Assembly (NCBI GenBank): GCA_964512095.1
Contig: CAZEIH010000009.1
Span: 21,599 to 85,598, forward strand
Reading direction: 5' to 3'
Length of the DNA: 64,000 nucleotides
Source of the DNA: DTU013 sp964512095
Lineage (GTDB): Bacteria > Bacillota > Clostridia > Acetivibrionales > DTU013
The notes under the pieces were generated by a model that saw only the letters and a list, made by a program, of their open reading frames with translations, did no database searches and had not been told where the DNA came from. Within the stretch, counting starts at the first letter, position 1, and each line of letters begins with the position of its first letter. Of the stretch, positions 1 through 8,176 are shown piece by piece. The translations under genes and the position numbers were made by a program.

Positions 1-1374
1 ATGATCCCTAAAAGCAAAGTTCTGCTCGCCATCCAGGACCTCAAGCATTGCAGATGCCGGATCTCCTCTGAAATCGTTGCTCATCTTGTCTATCTCATCG
101 AGTAGTATTAGTGGATTGCTTGATCCGGCCTGCTTAAGAGCACTTATTATTCTACCAGGCATAGCTCCCACATATGTGCGTCGATGACCTCTTATTTCGG
201 CCTCATCTCTGACACCCCCAAGGGACATCCTGACATATTTTCTCCCCAGTGCCCTTGCAATGGACTTGGCAATGGATGTCTTTCCCACGCCCGGAGGACC
301 CACAAGACAAAGTATCGGTCCCTTCAGCTGCTTTGTAAGCTTCAGTACAGCAAGATACTCCAGTATCCTTTCCTTCACCTTAGCAAGCCCATAATGATCT
401 TCCTCTAGGATTCCCTCAGCCTTTGCAAGGTCGATTACATCCTCTGTCTTTTTGCTCCAGGGCAAGTCCAGTACCCAATCTAAATAAGTCCTGATTACCG
501 AACCTTCAGCTGAACCCGAAGGCATTTTCACAAGACGATCCAGCTCCTTGAGAGCCTTCTTCTCTGCTTCCTCCGGAAGTTTTGCAGCCTCAAGCCTTTT
601 TTTGTATTCGTCCACTTCTCCTGCGATTCCGTCCTTGTCTCCAAGCTCGGTCTGTATAGCTTTAATCTGCTCCCTAAGGTAGTATTCACGCTGCATTTTA
701 TCTATCTGCTTACGAACACGGACATTAATATCCTTTTCAACCTCCAGGATCTCAATCTCTGTCATAAGCATTTCTAGCAGCTTTTCCATTCTAATTTCAG
801 GGTAGAACTCATTAAGAATCTCCTGCTTTTGCTCTACCTTTAGTTGCATATTAGATACAATTATATCTGACAGTTGGCCAATTTCTTCAATGGAAGACAA
901 TGCCGCAACTGTTTCAGGAGATATTTTCCCAATCAGCCTTGCATATTCATCAAATGTGCTTAAAACCCTACGCTTCAGTGCCTCGTATTCAACACTCTTA
1001 TCCTCGTCCTCAGGTATGAACCTTTCCATAACCTCAGCAACAAAATATGGTTCAGTCTGAACATAACTCTTTAGCTCAGCCCTACTAATACCTTCTACAA
1101 GCACCCTGATAGTGTTTCCCGGCAGCTTAAGGAGCTGCTTTACCCTTGATATGGTACCAACGCTGTATATTTCCTCTACATCAGGCGCATCTTCCTTTGC
1201 ATCCTTTTGAGCAACAAGGAATATCAACTGATTGTTGATCATAGCATTATCCAAAGCCTTGACGGATTTTTCTCTTCCAACGTCAAATGTCAGGATCATA
1301 TAAGGAAACACTGTCAGCCCTCTTAGCGGCAGCAATGGGAGGGTTTTCTTTTTTATCTTTTTAGGTTTTGCCAT
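1..1374 (-). CDS. lon: Lon ATP-dependent protease, N-terminal 458 residues (gene runs off the window)
   Basis: Cytosolic AAA+ serine protease that degrades misfolded and regulatory proteins. The translation begins MAKPKKIKKK and is followed by PLLPLRGLTVFPYM, the typical start of the Lon substrate-binding (LAN) domain, then a coiled-coil stretch around residues 190-260. Walker A GPPGVGKT lies near residue 358 and Walker B ILLDEIDKM near residue 420, the same spacing as in E. coli Lon. The ATPase is cut off at the window edge, so the Ser-Lys protease domain cannot be seen. The ATG at 1374 follows a GGGGGG-rich ribosome binding site. A good promoter lies 45 bp upstream; no CtsR or CIRCE operator was seen there. 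Confidence 0.95.
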   Translation of the reverse strand, partial: MAKPKKIKKKTLPLLPLRGLTVFPYMILTFDVGREKSVKALDNAMINNQLIFLVAQKDAKEDAPDVEEIYSVGTISRVKQLLKLPGNTIRVLVEGISRAELKSYVQTEPYFVAEVMERFIPEDEDKSVEYEALKRRVLSTFDEYARLIGKISPETVAALSSIEEIGQLSDIIVSNMQLKVEQKQEILNEFYPEIRMEKLLEMLMTEIEILEVEKDINVRVRKQIDKMQREYYLREQIKAIQTELGDKDGIAGEVDEYKKRLEAAKLPEEAEKKALKELDRLVKMPSGSAEGSVIRTYLDWVLDLPWSKKTEDVIDLAKAEGILEEDHYGLAKVKERILEYLAVLKLTKQLKGPILCLVGPPGVGKTSIAKSIARALGRKYVRMSLGGVRDEAEIRGHRRTYVGAMPGRIISALKQAGSSNPLILLDEIDKMSNDFRGDPASAMLEVLDGEQNFAFRDH

Positions 1375-1418
1375 TAGACCATCCCCCCTACTAGTTTAAG
1401 TGTTTTGCAATGGTCTTT

Positions 1419-1447
1419 ATTATATCCTGTACATAATTCTTTTTCAA
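1419..1447 (-). promoter_or_regulatory. Sigma-A promoter for lon
   Basis: Read on the minus strand: -35 TTGAAA (1447-1442), a 17-nt spacer and -10 TATAAT (1424-1419). The -10 is perfect and the -35 matches five of six. Transcription would start about 40 nt before the lon ATG. Confidence 0.6.
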
Positions 1448-1511
1448 TTGTTTTATATGGAATGTTGAACAAACTTGCCCAAGACTTCTGATTTCTACTT
1501 CCAAGTCATTG

Positions 1512-2969
1512 CTATTGGAAGGTCCCCCTCCTATTGCCACCCTTAGCTTTTTCATAATAGCCCTCAGCTCTAGCCAGTGTATTGCCATCCGGCACCACTT
1601 CTCCATATCTTACCTGCTCATATATTTCAGTGAATGGAGATAAATCCTCCTCCACCTCCAGCACTCTTGCAGCCTTTGCCAATATCTCATTTGCAGTGTC
1701 AGCTTTGTCGATCTTCACGCCGCTCAATGGCAGTAATCCAAGGATATTGCTGTACATACGCCTTACCTTTTCTACAGGATTGGTTATTTGATTCAGTTTT
1801 TTTACTCTTGTCCTTTTCTTTTTCGCTCTTTTAACTACATTTCCCGCATCAGGTAGCACAATCTCAGTTGTGTCAATAAAATCCGCGACCACATTAGCAT
1901 CACTGGAAATATCAATATTGAGCACTTTCTTAAGAAATGAAATAATCTTTGAAATAAACGAAGGAGTCCTAACAATAACAGCTTTTAGTAACCTGTATAA
2001 TACATATAGTATTGCAAAGTAGATTGCCACATTGACAATCAGGTTTAGAAACGGCATCGGACGCTGCTGTGCAGTTATACTGCTCATACTGTTTTCCATG
2101 GCTTCACCACCATATTGGTTTTCAACCAAAAGCTTGTCAAGAAGCCAGCCAAAAAGAATAAGCACAAAATTTATAATCAGACCCACTATATCTATTAAAT
2201 ACACAATCACAGTTTTCAGATTAAATAAAAGCATCATAATAAGGAAGATAAGGGATGCGAAAACCATATTAAATCGTCTCAGGTTCTTAGGCAATACAGA
2301 CTTATCTATATGCTTTTTATTGAATATATGTTTATCTATATCCTGCTGGTTTTTAACTACGATAAAGGAAAATATCATAAAGTAAGAGAGTCCAAACAAT
2401 AATGGGCGCAAATACTCCAGCCTGCTTAAAAGGTAAGGCAGCTCAAGGCTTAAAACCATAATAATCATTCCTGAATATATGCTAGTTGGTCCCATAAATC
2501 GTGTATGTGCCATTCTAGAATTCTTAAGAGACAATATATATATAAAAATAGCAGCAATCGTTTCAAATATTATTCTCCCCAGACCTGAACCTCTGTATAT
2601 AACTACACCGGCAGTAATAGGTAAAATAATTAATCCCCACATGATTAGAGATGAAATGAAAGCTTTACTGTCGCGAATATTAAGCATAAAGGCTAAAAAC
2701 TTGAAAAACTTCGTCTGAACAAATCCATCTTGACTCAAATCGTTTTTATTAGAAAAGATTACACCTAAACCATAAGCAAGGCAAATAATGGCCAAATGTA
2801 GTACAATTGATGTCAACCCACCATCATCCATAAAAACAGCAGCTCGTAGCACAGTAAAACCACCATAAATAAAGGAATTTACAGTGAGCATAGACAAGAT
2901 TCGCAATATTGTGTTCCTATAATTCTTTTTTTTATTCTTAGAAACCATTTCTCCGCTTCCGGACGTCAT
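1512..2969 (-). CDS. DUF4129-type multi-pass membrane protein
   Basis: 485 residues with roughly eight to ten hydrophobic segments (first near residues 20-40, others through about 350), then a basic stretch (KRAKKKRTRVKK, about residue 395) and a soluble C-terminal domain of about 80 residues containing NPVEKVRRMYSNIL and GYYEKAKGG. That tail matches DUF4129, which usually accompanies DUF58 and MoxR proteins. The reaction is unknown. The start lies 4 bp after the DUF58 stop, so translation is probably coupled. It is the last gene of the MoxR operon. Confidence 0.75.
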   Translation of the reverse strand: MTSGSGEMVSKNKKKNYRNTILRILSMLTVNSFIYGGFTVLRAAVFMDDGGLTSIVLHLAIICLAYGLGVIFSNKNDLSQDGFVQTKFFKFLAFMLNIRDSKAFISSLIMWGLIILPITAGVVIYRGSGLGRIIFETIAAIFIYILSLKNSRMAHTRFMGPTSIYSGMIIMVLSLELPYLLSRLEYLRPLLFGLSYFMIFSFIVVKNQQDIDKHIFNKKHIDKSVLPKNLRRFNMVFASLIFLIMMLLFNLKTVIVYLIDIVGLIINFVLILFGWLLDKLLVENQYGGEAMENSMSSITAQQRPMPFLNLIVNVAIYFAILYVLYRLLKAVIVRTPSFISKIISFLKKVLNIDISSDANVVADFIDTTEIVLPDAGNVVKRAKKKRTRVKKLNQITNPVEKVRRMYSNILGLLPLSGVKIDKADTANEILAKAARVLEVEEDLSPFTEIYEQVRYGEVVPDGNTLARAEGYYEKAKGGNRRGTFQ

Positions 2970-2973
2970 GCGC

Positions 2974-4122
2974 TCACACCCATTCTTCAGACTGCAGCCA
3001 GCTTCTGTCGGATAACAAATAAAGCTCTGCTATCTCAGGCCTTGCTCCATCTTCGTATTCGGTATCCAGCAAAATGATACATACCTTATTGCCTGCATAG
3101 GACATACTATCTGCCTTCCTGCATATCTCCTTACTTAGGTAGGCTGTTATAATTACTGTCTCTGAGTTTTCAATGTTTGGTGACATATTCTCAAGAAGGC
3201 TTTCAAAGTTCTTAACGCTTTTCATCAACAATGCTGCAAGGATTTTGAAAAGTTCGGTGATATGATCCTTGTCTGCCGCTTCCTTCGTGATTATGGGCTC
3301 CACTGAACCATTACAGGTGCATCCATTGGTGGCAAATACTACAGGTGTGCCTTCTCTAAGCGCTCTGTCAAAAAGCGTAGCAGCCACCTTTATACCCAGC
3401 TCTGCAGTACGTCTGTTAATTACATTGGTAAATTCATGAAGCCTTGATTGCATATTTAGTATGACTGTAAGATTATGCTGAGAAGTGAATTCATTTTTTT
3501 TCACCATCAGACTCCCATTTTTGGCTGTGGCATACCAATGTATACGATTTAGTGGATCACTGGAGGTATGCTCCCTAATGCCAGAAAACATAAAGGGGTC
3601 ATCAATTATCCATCTGCTTACTACCTTATCGCTCTGAAGCAAATTTACCGGTACAAACAATTCATCCAGATCAACAATTTCCGGGTAGACCATAAGCGTT
3701 ATATTTACAGGCATTGCTTCTGAAACATTACATAAATTAAGAAGATCCCCTCCGATTAGTGTAACGTTTTCCGTATTGAAAATGCCCCTTTTTACACATT
3801 TAAGCTTCCATTTCCTTGTTGTTTTCTGGTAACTTTTTAAAAGAAAGCTACTGGTCACACGCCTACTGTCCTGGGCTATTACTGAACAGGTGCCTGCAAA
3901 ATCCAACCATCTGGAGGTATGGATGTCCACCTTTAGCCATGGCACCGGCAACGGCTTACCATTATATACAGTCTCCACCAGATAAATGGTATCACCCTCA
4001 TGTGCTTCAGAAACACTAAATTTCAAATTATAATCCAGCCTTCTAAACACATAATTGCCAAGTATGTATGCCTGTAGCCACAATACAACTACAAGGATTA
4101 CCAACAACGCAATGACGTCCAC
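2974..4122 (-). CDS. DUF58 domain protein (YeaD/VWA-like family)
   Basis: 382 residues. One N-terminal membrane helix (VIALLVILVVVLWLQAYI) is followed by a beta-rich region, then the DUF58 core with SDPLNRIHWYATAKNGSLMV near residues 190-210 and the VILNMQSR stretch that begins the VWA-like fold. DUF58 proteins are encoded beside MoxR ATPases and are thought to be their VWA-type partners; the substrate is not known. The start is GTG at 4122, 5 nt after GAGGTG. An in-register ATG is not available. It starts 10 bp after the MoxR stop and almost abuts the DUF4129 gene. Confidence 0.85.
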   Translation of the reverse strand: MDVIALLVILVVVLWLQAYILGNYVFRRLDYNLKFSVSEAHEGDTIYLVETVYNGKPLPVPWLKVDIHTSRWLDFAGTCSVIAQDSRRVTSSFLLKSYQKTTRKWKLKCVKRGIFNTENVTLIGGDLLNLCNVSEAMPVNITLMVYPEIVDLDELFVPVNLLQSDKVVSRWIIDDPFMFSGIREHTSSDPLNRIHWYATAKNGSLMVKKNEFTSQHNLTVILNMQSRLHEFTNVINRRTAELGIKVAATLFDRALREGTPVVFATNGCTCNGSVEPIITKEAADKDHITELFKILAALLMKSVKNFESLLENMSPNIENSETVIITAYLSKEICRKADSMSYAGNKVCIILLDTEYEDGARPEIAELYLLSDRSWLQSEEWV

Positions 4123-4131
4123 ATTAGCACC

Positions 4132-5085
4132 TCAAATCTCCTCAGTAGGTACACTAACCGCTCCCAAAATGTCACGAATTATATTTTCAGCATTTTCTGA
4201 ACCACCGGCTATGGCATGGCCTTTTGCTAACATACGATGGGCAAGTACTGGCACTGCCATTTTTTTAACATCATCAGGAGTGATATAATCACGATCATTA
4301 AAAACCGCACTAACTTGAGCAGCCTTCATTAACGCTATACTGCCACGAGGACTAACACCAAGAGATATTCTGTTATCATTTCTTGTAGCCTCGACTATAT
4401 CAACTATGTACTTTTGAGCTGCATCTGATGTTCTGACTGAAGAAACAGATTTCTGTGCATCTATGATAGCCTCAGATGAAGTGGTTGTTGTCAATTCGTC
4501 AAGTGGATTCGACTCCCTAAAACGCTTAAGGATTTCCTTCCCTTGATGAGTATCGGGATAACCCATCCTCAGGCGCACAAAAAACCTGTCTAGCTGTGCT
4601 TCAGGCAAGGGGAATGTACCACGGGTTTCAATAGGATTCTGAGTAGCTATAACGAAAAATGGTCTGTGTAGTTGCCTAGTTTCACCGTCTACGGTTACCT
4701 GCTTCTCTTCCATACACTCTAAAAGGCTTGACTGAGTACGGGGTGTTGCCCTGTTTATTTCATCTGCAAGAATTATGTTGGTGAAAATAGGACCTGGTCT
4801 AAATACAAACTCGCCCTGCTTCTGATCAAAATAGTTTATTCCCGTCAAATCTGACGGCAATAGATCAGGGGTAAACTGTATCCTTTTGAAATCACATTCA
4901 AGAGACCTTGCCAAGCATTTAGCAAGCATAGTCTTGCCTACACCGGGCACATCCTCTAGCAGCACATGTCCACCGCACAGGAGAGAAATCAGTACCAAAT
5001 CAATGGTTTCCTCCCTGCCCACAAGCACCTTTGATATATTATCCCTGACCATCGTAGCAAGCTTTTTTACATCTGATAGTTCCAT
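4132..5085 (-). CDS. MoxR-family AAA+ ATPase
   Basis: 317 residues, normal for MoxR. Walker A GVPGVGKTMLAK-like sequence (GVGKTMLAK near residue 50), Walker B ILADEINRA near residue 105, sensor 1 ATQNPIE near residue 150, and sensor 2 GVSPRGS near residue 245. These ATPases act as chaperones that fit cofactors or activate partner VWA proteins. The neighbouring DUF58 and DUF4129 genes are the usual partners. The start ATG follows a GGGGGG ribosome binding site. Confidence 0.92.
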   Translation of the reverse strand: MELSDVKKLATMVRDNISKVLVGREETIDLVLISLLCGGHVLLEDVPGVGKTMLAKCLARSLECDFKRIQFTPDLLPSDLTGINYFDQKQGEFVFRPGPIFTNIILADEINRATPRTQSSLLECMEEKQVTVDGETRQLHRPFFVIATQNPIETRGTFPLPEAQLDRFFVRLRMGYPDTHQGKEILKRFRESNPLDELTTTTSSEAIIDAQKSVSSVRTSDAAQKYIVDIVEATRNDNRISLGVSPRGSIALMKAAQVSAVFNDRDYITPDDVKKMAVPVLAHRMLAKGHAIAGGSENAENIIRDILGAVSVPTEEI

Positions 5086-5097
5086 AATAACCCCCCA

Positions 5098-5295
5098 TCA
5101 CTGAATCTGCTCGGCTGTTTCGGCATTCCTTTGCATATTATTCCATATTCGGAGATCTTCAATGTCCTCCCTATACTGGGGAATACTCAGTAATATGGCT
5201 ATTATTAATAACGTCACAATAACAATGATCTCCCTTACAGCTGACGGACTCATTTTTCTAATTCTGGTGCCTTTACGTTTGAATGCCTTAAACAT
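5098..5295 (-). CDS. Small single-pass membrane protein leading the MoxR operon
   Basis: 65 residues: a very basic N-terminus (FKAFKRKGTRIRK), one hydrophobic helix (EIIVIVTLLIIAILLSI, residues 23-39) and an acidic/polar tail. The ATG has a good ribosome binding site (AAGGGG, 6 nt away), the stop is 12 bp before moxR, and a promoter lies upstream. I do not recognise a family. Topology by the positive-inside rule puts the N-terminus in the cytoplasm. A role with the MoxR complex is only suggested by position. Confidence 0.6.
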   Translation of the reverse strand: MFKAFKRKGTRIRKMSPSAVREIIVIVTLLIIAILLSIPQYREDIEDLRIWNNMQRNAETAEQIQ

Positions 5296-5325
5296 AAAAA
5301 ACCCCTTCTCACCAAGTTTAGATTC

Positions 5326-5354
5326 ATATTATCACCAGAAATATACAAAATCAA
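5326..5354 (-). promoter_or_regulatory. Probable promoter of the MoxR operon
   Basis: Minus strand: -35 TTGATT (5354-5349), 17-nt spacer, -10 TAATAT (5331-5326), about 30 nt upstream of the small membrane protein gene. Each box matches four of six consensus bases. Confidence 0.4.
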
Positions 5355-5449
5355 GTGGGTTTTTATTGTATGATTGGTAGGTATTTTGTGGATCTGGGAC
5401 ACATCTTGTGTTTAATTCTAAAATTCGATATGTGTCCACGTGCTGTACT

Positions 5450-6643
5450 CTATTCCTTCATAGCAGCTCCAAAGGCTTCTCCAAACTCAACACATTTGTC
5501 TAGCTCCTCTTCGTCAGGTCTATATTTTACTTTTAAGGGTTCTAGCGGTATTTTTAGCCCCGACTTCTCCATCCATGAACTAATCACCTTGGGTGACTCT
5601 CCGCTCCAGCCATAGCTGCCAAAACCCGCACCCAGTTTACCCTTATACCTGTGAGCTTTAATCTCTTCCAGTAAGCCTGCCGTTGGTCTCAATACAGTGC
5701 TATTTACAGTACAGCTACCAACAATCACGCCTTTTGCCTTGAATATTTCCGTCAAAAGATCACTGGGATCTGCTACCCCCACATTAAACAGCTTATAGGC
5801 AATACCCTGTTTTCTCAGTCCGGTAGCAATTGACTCAGCCATCGTCTTTGTCGCATCGTACATGGTATCATAGATAATTACTGCATAGCCCTCATTATAA
5901 TCCTGTGACCATTGATAGTATTTGTCTATAATTTGCAAGGGAGCCTTTCGCCATATTACTCCATGACTCGGCGCTATCATATCTATATCAAGATTCAAAG
6001 CTCTTATTTGTTCGATTTTTTTCTTAATCAATGAGCTAAAGGGCGTAAGTATATTAGCATAGTATTTAAAGGCTTCTTCATAAAGCTCGCAGCTATCTAC
6101 TTCATCATTGAATAGTGATAGGCCGGCATAGTGCTGACCAAAGGCATCATTTGACAGAACAGTCCCTGCTCCCTTTACATATGTGAGCATACTGTCCGGC
6201 CAGTGAATCATCTGCATTTCAACAAAAACCAAGTCGTATTGGCCGATATTAATCATATCTCCGGTTTTGACAATCTGAAAATTAATATCGTCACGGTGAA
6301 AATGACTTCTAATAATATCTGCTCCATTCTTAGTACAATATACAGGTATATCCTTAGATGGGAGGCTATCAAGAAGAAGATCCAGGCTACCTCCATGATC
6401 CGGCTCACTATGATTTATTATAATCATATCTATATTGCCAAGCCCAACGTTCTTGTCTAGATTACGTACAAATTCTTCTTTGTAGGGGTCCCATACAGTA
6501 TCCACCAGAACTGTTTTCTCATCCTTTATTACATATGAATTATAGGTTGAGCCTCTATGGGTAGACAGCTCATGTCCATGAAAATGCCGCAAACCCCAGT
6601 CCTTTATCCCTGTCCAGTATATCTTGTCTCTTATTTCAATCAA
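5450..6643 (-). CDS. FprA-type flavodiiron protein (A-type flavoprotein)
   Basis: 397 residues, the family's usual size. The N-terminal metallo-beta-lactamase-like domain carries the diiron ligand motif HSEPDHGG (about residue 78), with further ligands in IHWPDS (about 147) and PSHGVIW (about 225). The C-terminal flavodoxin domain starts near residue 253 (VIIYDTMYDATKTMAES) and ends with the FGSYGWSGES segment. These enzymes reduce O2 to water or NO to N2O with reduced rubredoxin or flavin, protecting anaerobes. The start is TTG at 6643 with GGAG 9 nt upstream. It stands alone. Confidence 0.93.
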   Translation of the reverse strand: MIEIRDKIYWTGIKDWGLRHFHGHELSTHRGSTYNSYVIKDEKTVLVDTVWDPYKEEFVRNLDKNVGLGNIDMIIINHSEPDHGGSLDLLLDSLPSKDIPVYCTKNGADIIRSHFHRDDINFQIVKTGDMINIGQYDLVFVEMQMIHWPDSMLTYVKGAGTVLSNDAFGQHYAGLSLFNDEVDSCELYEEAFKYYANILTPFSSLIKKKIEQIRALNLDIDMIAPSHGVIWRKAPLQIIDKYYQWSQDYNEGYAVIIYDTMYDATKTMAESIATGLRKQGIAYKLFNVGVADPSDLLTEIFKAKGVIVGSCTVNSTVLRPTAGLLEEIKAHRYKGKLGAGFGSYGWSGESPKVISSWMEKSGLKIPLEPLKVKYRPDEEELDKCVEFGEAFGAAMKE

Positions 6644-6772
6644 TTGTATCGTCTCCTTTACATAAAGCTTCTCAAAATTTTAGACAATTCTATTATTACC
6701 CATCCTTGCCGGATATAAACAAGCATAGTAAGACTAACACGCACTTATATATTTCAACGGCTCCAAACCCAT

Positions 6773-6806
6773 AAAAAATGCGGCCTGCATTTAGCAAACC
6801 GCATTT
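6773..6806 (-). terminator. Intrinsic terminator after tuf
   Basis: Minus strand hairpin with 8-bp arms AAATGCGG/CCGCATTT (6806-6776) followed by a run of Ts, 12 bp after the tuf stop. It closes the L7Ae-rpsL-rpsG-fusA-tuf transcript. Confidence 0.85.
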
Positions 6807-6817
6807 CAAAGGCCTTA

Positions 6818-8020
6818 TTACTCTATTATTGATGTAACGGAGCCTGAACCGACAGTTCTGCCACCTTCACGGATAGCGAACTTCAGTCCCTGTTCCATAG
6901 CGATAGGAGTTATAAGCTTGATGATCATTTCTATATGGTCACCAGGCATACACATTTCTACGCCTTCAGGAAGTTCAGCAACACCAGTAACGTCAGTGGT
7001 TCTAAAATAGAACTGAGGTCTGTAGCCATTGAAGAAAGGAGTATGTCTTCCGCCTTCTTCCTTAGTCAGTACATAAACCTGTCCCTTGAAATGAGTGTGA
7101 GGCTTAATGGATCCGGGTTTAGCCAGAACCTGTCCTCTTTCAATATCAGTTCTCTGAACGCCTCTGAGCAAGCAGCCGATATTGTCGCCGGCAACAGCCT
7201 GATCAAGAAGCTTTCTGAACATTTCAACACCTGTTACAACAGTTTTTCTTGCTTCGTCCATCAAACCAACGATTTCAACTTCCTCGCCTACCTTGATCAT
7301 ACCTCTTTCAACTCTGCCTGTAGCAACTGTGCCACGGCCAGTGATAGAGAATACGTCCTCAACAGGCATGATGAAAGGCTTGTCAGTAGGTCTTTCAGGA
7401 GTTGGTATATACGCATCAACAGCATTCATGAGTTCCATAATCGGCTTATACTCTTTTGCCTCAATGTCTGTAGATGTGCTCTCAAGAGCATCCAGAGCTG
7501 AACCTCTGATGATTGGAATATTGTCACCGTCATAATCATATGAGCTAAGAAGTTCTCTGAGTTCCATTTCAACCAGTTCGATAAGCTCTTCATCGTCAAC
7601 CATGTCGCATTTATTCAAAAATACTATAATGTGCTGAACTCCAACACGACCTGCCAGAAGTATGTGCTCTCTGGTCTGGGGCATGGGACCATCTGCAGCA
7701 GAAACAACGAGGATAGCGCCGTCCATCTGAGCAGCACCGGTGATCATGTTCTTAACATAGTCAGCATGGCCAGGGCAGTCAACGTGTGCATAATGTCTGT
7801 TTTCAGTCTCATACTCAACATGTGATGTTGAAATCGTGATTCCTCTTGCCTTCTCCTCAGGAGCTTTGTCTATCTGGTCGTATGCTGTAAAATCAGCCTT
7901 TCCCTGGAATCCTAATACCTTTGTTATAGCTGCTGTCAATGAAGTCTTTCCGTGGTCAACATGACCGATAGTTCCAATGTTAACGTGGGGTTTTGTTCTT
8001 TCAAATTTGGCCTTACCCAT
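6818..8020 (-). CDS. tuf: Elongation factor Tu
   Basis: 400 residues, full length. GTPase motifs GHVDHGKTSL (G1, about residue 18), DCPGHADYV (G3, about 81) and NKCDMVDD (G4, about 135), with C-terminal beta-barrels 2 and 3 ending in GSGSVTSIIE. It brings aminoacyl-tRNA to the ribosome. ATG at 8020 has a GGAGGAG site. It is 156 bp after fusA, and the transcript ends at the hairpin just downstream. Confidence 0.99.
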   Translation of the reverse strand: MGKAKFERTKPHVNIGTIGHVDHGKTSLTAAITKVLGFQGKADFTAYDQIDKAPEEKARGITISTSHVEYETENRHYAHVDCPGHADYVKNMITGAAQMDGAILVVSAADGPMPQTREHILLAGRVGVQHIIVFLNKCDMVDDEELIELVEMELRELLSSYDYDGDNIPIIRGSALDALESTSTDIEAKEYKPIMELMNAVDAYIPTPERPTDKPFIMPVEDVFSITGRGTVATGRVERGMIKVGEEVEIVGLMDEARKTVVTGVEMFRKLLDQAVAGDNIGCLLRGVQRTDIERGQVLAKPGSIKPHTHFKGQVYVLTKEEGGRHTPFFNGYRPQFYFRTTDVTGVAELPEGVEMCMPGDHIEMIIKLITPIAMEQGLKFAIREGGRTVGSGSVTSIIE

Positions 8021-8176
8021 TTTTTTATTCTCCTCCCTTGTTCAGTTGAACACTGAATGATTTAATTAATAATTTTATATTTCATATGCTACAAAATGCA
8101 CCAAGGTTTATTGATTAGTTTTGCAGCATACTGACTACGATTCGGATAATACAGGAAACCCCCGTCTTATCCTTTA

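Noticed and set aside
1391..1606. Possible 71-residue ORF between lon and the DUF4129 gene
   Set aside because: It overlaps the 3' end of the DUF4129 gene and contains the lon promoter; no ribosome site or family.
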